Assembly: GCA_963920665.1 (NCBI GenBank)
Contig: OY987269.1
Coordinates: 22,880,501 to 22,944,500 of the forward strand
Reading direction: 5' to 3'
Origin: Straminergon stramineum
Lineage: Eukaryota; Streptophyta; Bryopsida; Hypnales; Calliergonaceae
Length of the DNA stretch: 64,000 nt
Part shown: piece by piece, positions 61,363 through 64,000 of the stretch
Position numbering within the stretch: position 1 is the stretch's first letter
Layout of the letters: each line of letters starts with the position of its first letter
Notes under the pieces: model-generated
The model's input: only the letters and a program-made list of their open reading frames with translations
Database searches by the model: none
What the model was told of the DNA's origin: nothing
Translations under genes and position numbers: made by a program

Positions 61363-62592
61363 AGCCAGCCTCGACTAGCTCACAGCTAGCTCCTCCGATC
61401 AGGTCTTACGCATCACAGCTGCAATGGATTCAGGGAGCGCACGCAGGCAGGTATGCAGGTCAGGATCGATCACAGCTTGAATTGATTCCTCGCCCGAGAA
61501 GTACGCTAGCTGAAAGATATTCGAGAGTAGTGCACATAACTATAAGTGATTTCGTTGAATATGGCTTCCACGGCCGTCCCCTTATGAAACCAGGTCCAAC
61601 AGTTAATTTACTAAACAATTAGCGCCGTTGCTTGCGGGTCTCAAGGCCAGAGTGAAGCCGCTAAGAAGAGATAGGCCAGGGGCTTACAGGCCAGCACTGA
61701 ATATTGTCTTCGACGTTCTAAGGGATGCCAACATTTCCATATGAATCAGCTGCTACACCACTAACGTTCAACTTCTAACGACTACCGGTAAAGCTTAGAC
61801 GATGTTGATTCTTCGTATACGGACAAGAACTGCACGCGTGAGCGGACCTTGCAAGAGTTGTAGCAACATCCAAGTCTGCCAAACTCGTTTATGGAAAGCA
61901 TATTGCAGGATCCTTCGCAAAAAGATACTGTATCATCTCACTTCATGCCAGCAATTCCATTTCAACTCGAAATGTCTGCCCCAGTGTCAGTGAAGGAACT
62001 GCCTCGGTGGGGACCAGGAATGCCTTTCTCGAAGACTACTTGACCAACTTCAGAAGATGAACTTGTCTACGCGTGATCTCTCTGGAGAAAGTGGGCTCGC
62101 CATTGGGAGCGGGGGTGGGCCTATAAAACCACAAAATAGGAGGTACGGTCACACTGCGTAGTCTACACTATTCACACGGAGAAAGTGCACCTCCACAACT
62201 GCTATTCTCCTACTTTACCCTTAGTCCTATGTCCCACATCTAAAACCTCAAAGTCAAAGTTGACTGACCGTTCAGACTCGTGTGGGCTTGAATATTCTAA
62301 GTTGACTCCTTGATATGCATGACTGTATTCGCTAGGAATCTGGGCAGGCCGGTGCTCTCTTTTATCAAGAGCCAGAAGCAGTACACCGATGAGTCCACAC
62401 GGCTTTGACATGGGCAACTGGAGAGCCGTCCTGTTGATTCCTTCTGTCGGTAATGACCCGAAAGCTAATACCGACCCCACAGGGCACAAAATTATTATTT
62501 CTGCACCATGGCGATCATTTCAGTTATCCAGATGTTCGCCATCGAAACGTGCATCATCCGGTTCGGAGGAGTTTCCCAAGGAAGACTAAAGA
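61363..62592. promoter_or_regulatory. R1 upstream region
   Basis: Shared with R2 upstream DNA (50199-50812, and 53570-53660 for the far end) and, at 61863-62120, with 381-656. It therefore marks the repeat unit of the array and must include the R1 promoter. No individual site is assigned. Confidence 0.55.
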
Positions 62593-62744
62593 GCCAAGTT
62601 AATTCATTGAAAAATGAGACTAGGTCTCAGAAAGCAACACACGAGTCCTCACATGAAAGTCTCAGGAGCGACTCGTGATCTTTTGCAGGATTCAGGCAAG
62701 AGGCATGTTCAGCTAGCAGACTCTAGCCTTGCCAATTAATTTCA

Positions 62745-64000
62745 CTAGGAGCTGCTCTCATCACGATATTTCTTGCGAGTACTGCGGCGCTCTTTGCGAT
62801 CTTCCTCGTCACGATGTTTTCGTTTCTTGCGCTTCTCCTTCTCATCTCTGGATTTGTGACGCTCTTCTTTCTTCGATTTGTGCTTTTCATCTCTGGACTT
62901 CGAGCGTTTCTCTTTTTTCTTGTGACGCTCTTCTTTCCTTCTATGTTTCTCTTCCTTGAGCATAGCAATCACCGCCAACGCATCCTCTACAGTCTCCAAT
63001 TTCCCTGGCAAAGCTGAAATTTGCTTCGGTTCTGGGTCGGACTCTGGAGGAGCAGGGCCACCCACTCCAACCCCATGCTTCATCCAGGCTGGTTGCACCA
63101 CCGCACGGCCTCTACCCACAGATCCAGTGGCCAGCAAGTGTTTGGACATACCAACTACCGCCATTGGAGGTTGCATGCGCTTTGAGCTCTGTCTAGGTAA
63201 TCTGTCCTCACTCTTTGTGCGCTTTTGGATCGTCAAGTCAGCGTCCTCCTCATCCGACAACAACTTGTACGTCTTCTCGCCTGAGGAGTAGCACTCTTTC
63301 TTCAAGTGGCCATGGCCACCACAACGTTCGCACTGTACATTTAATACAGCATCCAATTTGAACTGGTGACAGGCCAACAATGCAATGAATATTACATCCT
63401 CGAAAGCCTCATTGACCAACAGCTACATAGAATCCATTTCCACACAAAGATACCTGTTTGGCTCCTACAGGTATTCTTCCATTCTCTCCTAACCAATTAA
63501 TTGTCCGCCATCCATTTCTATGTCTCCACAACAGCCTACACATGGTTTCTTTGCAAATGGTCTTCCCAACTTTTTCATGAATTTATGAATAAGTCAACAG
63601 TATATTGGTCAGCATTTGATACTCATCATCTAAGGAAGAGTCTCAGCCTGCTGTAAACTGAATTAGGAAAACAAGCATCCACATTGTCAATTAATAATAA
63701 ACCTCTCTAACATCACGGCTGCCACCTACCTCACCTTCTGAGAAGAGGGTCCATAGAATCAACCTGGAGAACTGAGAGCACACGTGACCTTACAAATTAT
63801 TTGACACTATTTAACATGTTCAGGACGGTGCTAACCTTTTGAGGCTCTTTCCATGCAGGTCGCGACTGCTGCTTCTCGGCTTGGATGTTATTTGGATCCA
63901 AATCTTCCCCGTCACCTTGGGCAACATATTTCATCGAACAGCCTATCTTAGACTTCCCATTTTCTTCCACAATTACAGAAATCACTTTAATCCACACCTG
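62745..64000 (-). CDS. S1-CCHC protein like ZCCHC17/pNO40, 3' part of gene
   Basis: The gene enters from the right edge. Exon to about 63836: VWIKVISVIVEENGKSKIGCSMKYV then GEDLDPNN, the end of an S1 RNA-binding domain. After a GTTAGC donor, the next exon starts at 63382 or nearby (acceptor CACCAG): FKLDAVLN-QCERCGGHGHLKKECY, a CCHC knuckle, then YKLLSDEED. This order and the motifs DLDPNN, LDAVLN-C and YxLLxDEE match ZCCHC17, a nucleolar/spliceosome-associated RNA-binding protein. The plant protein then has PAWMKHGVGVGGP, a coiled stretch and a long Lys/Arg/Ser/Glu-rich tail (RS-like) to the TAG at 62745. Nuclear RNA processing is the likely role; the N-terminus lies beyond the window. Confidence 0.8.

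Noticed and set aside
1..64000. tRNA, rRNA and CRISPR features
   Set aside because: None recognised by eye on either strand; short repeats present are transposon ends, microsatellites or palindromes, not spaced arrays.

Overview
The window is nuclear DNA of a land plant or close streptophyte relative. It has spliced genes with short GT-AG introns, an LRR receptor-kinase array, AT-rich intergenic DNA and many nested transposons. A bryophyte-like plant is my guess; nothing in the sequence fixes the species.

HOST GENES. A minus-strand tandem array of LRR receptor kinases fills much of the window. R1 (54125-61362) reads as 17 exons in one open frame, 862 codons. R2 (28348-50198) has the same exon order but carries an in-frame stop, a one-base deletion in exon 1 and over 11 kb of insertions in one intron. 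R3 (about 4714-7080) is a remnant missing most LRR exons and both ends. A duplicated upstream fragment (381-656) hints at a further array member left of the window. At the right edge a minus-strand gene (62745-64000) encodes an S1 plus CCHC protein resembling ZCCHC17/pNO40, with a charged RS-like tail.

THE 15.6-kb ELEMENT. Positions 9891-25446 look like one very large Mutator-like element. It has a 10-bp direct repeat GTTGTAAGAT on both sides and inverted, GCTAGC-containing termini. Inside are two outward-facing genes. On the minus strand (10184-17492) a 12-exon gene joins a ParB-like domain to a DNA methyltransferase whose motif order (IV before I) is that of the beta class. On the plus strand (about 20398-24644) is a MULE-type transposase relic with a GCM/WRKY-like zinc finger, DDE-type core and SWIM-like C-terminus. 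Five copies of a roughly 100-bp palindromic repeat lie inside introns of these two genes. The element sits in a small older element with the same terminal design, which sits in a Tc1/mariner relic whose halves lie at 9580-9708 and 25533-26397.

OTHER MOBILE DNA. (1) About nine copies of a TTAA-flanked family with CCCCTAAAGGACC termini, piggyBac-like; one insertion has an empty paralogous site. (2) A 5.2-kb inverted-repeat element (33386-38570) that captured two methionyl-tRNA synthetase exons and other exon-like pieces. (3) A Ty1/copia element (38664-45164) with 218-bp LTRs and a TTTTT target duplication. (4) A 1.27-kb element with a 9-bp target duplication enclosing a truncated LINE and a 96-nt hairpin. 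(5) Several small TIR or LINE/SINE insertions. R1, R2 and R3 serve as each other's empty sites, which dates many of these insertions.

The remaining stretches, mainly 1-380, 657-1233, 1824-2647, 7081-9579, 17493-20397 and 27386-28347, hold nothing I can name.
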